Assembly: GCF_018143015.1 (NCBI RefSeq)
Contig: NC_054743.1
Span: 25,047,934-25,111,933 of the forward strand
Origin: Lytechinus variegatus
Taxonomy: Eukaryota > Echinodermata > Echinoidea > Temnopleuroida > Toxopneustidae
Direction: 5' to 3'
DNA length: 64,000 nucleotides
Below, piece by piece: positions 61,853-64,000 of this stretch. The position numbers and the translations under genes were made by a program. The number at the start of each line of letters is the position of its first letter. Within the stretch, counting starts at the first letter, position 1. The notes under the pieces are model-generated. The model was not told the origin of the DNA. It made no database searches and saw only the letters and a list, made by a program, of their open reading frames with translations.

Positions 61853-64000
61853 TATGATTATTTTCTTATTTATATCCAGTAGTTCTGTTTGTTAATAAAT
61901 CTACTGTTCAAATCAGAAGGGATGTTTCTTCTTTGGAGTTTTAACGTCCTTCTACCAAATGATCTACAGCATGATGTTATCTGGAGCATAGTTTTCATAT
62001 ATTACCTGTCGCTATGCTTGGTAATACTACAGGATGCTTCATGTTGTCAAGAGCAAACATTTTCTTCAAAAGTAGGCATAATAAATTGAATTTGTTAGGA
62101 AACAAGTCTAACCCATGTAGAGAACACAACTCCCTGTAATCTTACTTTTCCTCAACAATGCTTTTTAAATGTTACTCATCACCGTGTGGGGTTTTCACCC
62201 TGAAGATTTCTCACAACAACGATGACAACGGTTATCAAAATTTCGTCTTTTTGCCAATTCAAATGTATTGTTGATCAATCATACGTCGTAAGATATGAAA
62301 CAAATTAGCATTTTCCCCCATCGAACAGTATTCGGCCTCCCTTTGCTTGAAAGATGTGTACGTGAAGGATAGAGTGCGGTGGAAAGGCCATTCGGAAATG
62401 CCCTTGTTAATTGAAAGTTCAATTAACCCTATAGAGGCATCAACAATTAAGAGAGTTAATGGAATGTGTAGAAAATAACCGATAATGCAGCTGGTATGGT
62501 CAGAGAACACAGGTTTATTTGGAACGGATAAATGAAACTTCAAACGTGTACGTTCAAGGCCGGCGCTGCTGTCCATATTAGCCAAATGGAGCATTTCTTA
62601 AAAGAGTAAGAAGTTTCCCCATATGTTTATTCAGCAAATCATATTTAATGAACCTATTTGATTCTTTCTTTACTTTTGGACATTTATAGTCAAGTCTCCT
62701 CAAATGTTCTGTCATCTAAAAGATACCCATTTTTTGGGGGAAATATATTATACTTTGTTCAAGGTAACGTTATGATTAAAAATCATAAATTTTATAGATC
62801 CGCAATCATACATATAAGAAATAAATATGCGACACATATTATTTTGAAAGATTATTTGTCTTTATTGTTGAGAGACCATATACAGGAAGAAACAAACAAA
62901 AGCAAAACAAATAAAGTGATAAATATTGAATTGTGGAAAAGGGTCCTCGGAGAATTGCGATTCCTTTTCAATTCATTGTTGTCATCGTATTCAGACAATC
63001 TGTATTTGTTTTTCCTTGTCTGTACCTTCAACAATTGTATACAGTGTGTTTGTTGGGGTTTTTTTTCATTTGAAAAGGGAGTTATTGTAATAGCTTTATG
63101 ATTTTTATGTGGATTTGACATGTAATAAATGAGACCAGAAATGGTCTAAAGAGAACAAAATGATTAGAAACATATCCTGGTGAATGACATGAAAGTAATA
63201 TAGTTAACCATACTCCGTACCAACAAATTGAATACGATGTGTGTATAATTATTTCATTAGATAAAAAAGGGCCGAGTCATGCTCATTACTGCTACCTTTG
63301 AACTTAAAGCTTTTTGAAGGAAATGACTTGACGGCTACTTTTATTTCATGTACGCAGGAAAACGAAGATGATTTTTTTTTCTGTTTTTATTGGTTTTCAT
63401 AAAATAACAGTAACAAACAATATAGGCTGACAATAAGTTCAAGGCTATTTAAACACATTAACAAGCTAAATTATCTCAAATTAACTTAATAATCAGCCAC
63501 AAACATCCATCCTCACAACATACCACTCACACATACACAGACCCACACACACACGCACGTCTTCCCAATGTTAAAAGCTTGTATAAAGTTTAACTTTCTT
63601 CATACTTTCCTATGTTATAAAAGAGGACCCTCATTACTGCATAACAAGTACAAATTAAATCAAATAAGTAAAATAATTGAACCAGGATAAATTTCCTTAA
63701 AACTGTATGGTCCATTTCTTAAAATGAGCACTCAGCTTATTCTTTTTTTGAGCTATCTTATATTCTACATTTTGTTTTGATTTAACCATTGAGATAAAAA
63801 CTTCAAACCTCAGTTCTTTCTCCTGAAATTTGCAAGAGTAAATGTAAAATTTCAAATACAGAAATAGAACATTAATACAAGAGTCATGTTTACTTCCCGT
63901 ATGTACACCAAACAAATAATTGAATTTTGAGAATACTAATTCACGGGAAATGTCAGAATTAGTATATATTTTATCCATCAAATTTTCCCAAAGAGGGACT
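61853..64000. other. Right-hand spacer, no gene seen
   Basis: The region is AT-rich. A 147-codon frame at 62658-63101 has no recognisable domain and unremarkable context. A CA-rich stretch lies near 63530-63560. The AT-rich strand near 63370-63700 could be part of an old non-LTR element on the minus strand, but I cannot show it. Confidence 0.35.

Noticed and set aside
62658-63101. 147-residue frame
   Set aside because: AT-rich sequence, no domain and no plausible gene context seen.

Overview
This is a window of animal nuclear DNA, AT-rich and full of introns, inverted-repeat transposons, LINE and SINE fragments and microsatellites. The repeat types (TTAA-flanked foldback MITEs, tRNA-derived SINEs, many poly-G tracts) and an amplified BHMT family suggest a marine deuterostome, most likely an echinoderm such as a sea urchin. 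That taxonomic call is inference.

The main content is a head-to-tail array of four genes for betaine-homocysteine S-methyltransferase-like enzymes (BHMT family, zinc-dependent methyl transfer to homocysteine), all on the + strand. Each has seven coding exons with the same phases, and the first is a tiny exon carrying only the start codon and a few residues. I placed exons by matching translations to BHMT and requiring GT/AG borders and phase agreement. Copies 1 to 3 (7265-17644, 22690-26888, 30519-34757) give closed frames of 365, 361 and 363 residues. Copy 4 (39308-46241) has a phase clash at exon 2 and a one-base loss in exon 5 beside the zinc-site Cys, so it is probably a pseudogene. The first few hundred bases of the window match the region just after copy 1, so another copy should end just left of the window. 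The zinc cysteines are kept, but two of the aromatic residues that hold betaine in human BHMT are replaced.

Layout: 1-7264 is the upstream part of duplication unit 1, with a MITE and two LINE pieces. Copy 1 follows, and its fourth intron holds a 4.6-kb giant foldback element. 17645-22689 is a diverged second copy of the upstream block, followed by copy 2. 26889-30518 is a spacer with MITEs, a palindromic TTCG-rich array and a SINE piece, followed by copy 3. 34758-39307 is a spacer with one MITE, followed by copy 4, whose first intron carries a MITE and a minisatellite. 46242-53791 has several MITEs and a 72-bp tandem repeat. A single-exon gene for an immunoglobulin-domain membrane protein lies at 53792-55666. 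From there to 64000 I see only repeats and low-complexity sequence.

The BHMT copies would act in cytosolic methionine and one-carbon metabolism. The Ig protein is an unrelated cell-surface adhesion or receptor-like protein. I saw no rRNA, no convincing intact tRNA gene, no CRISPR array and no recognisable retroviral or Polinton element.
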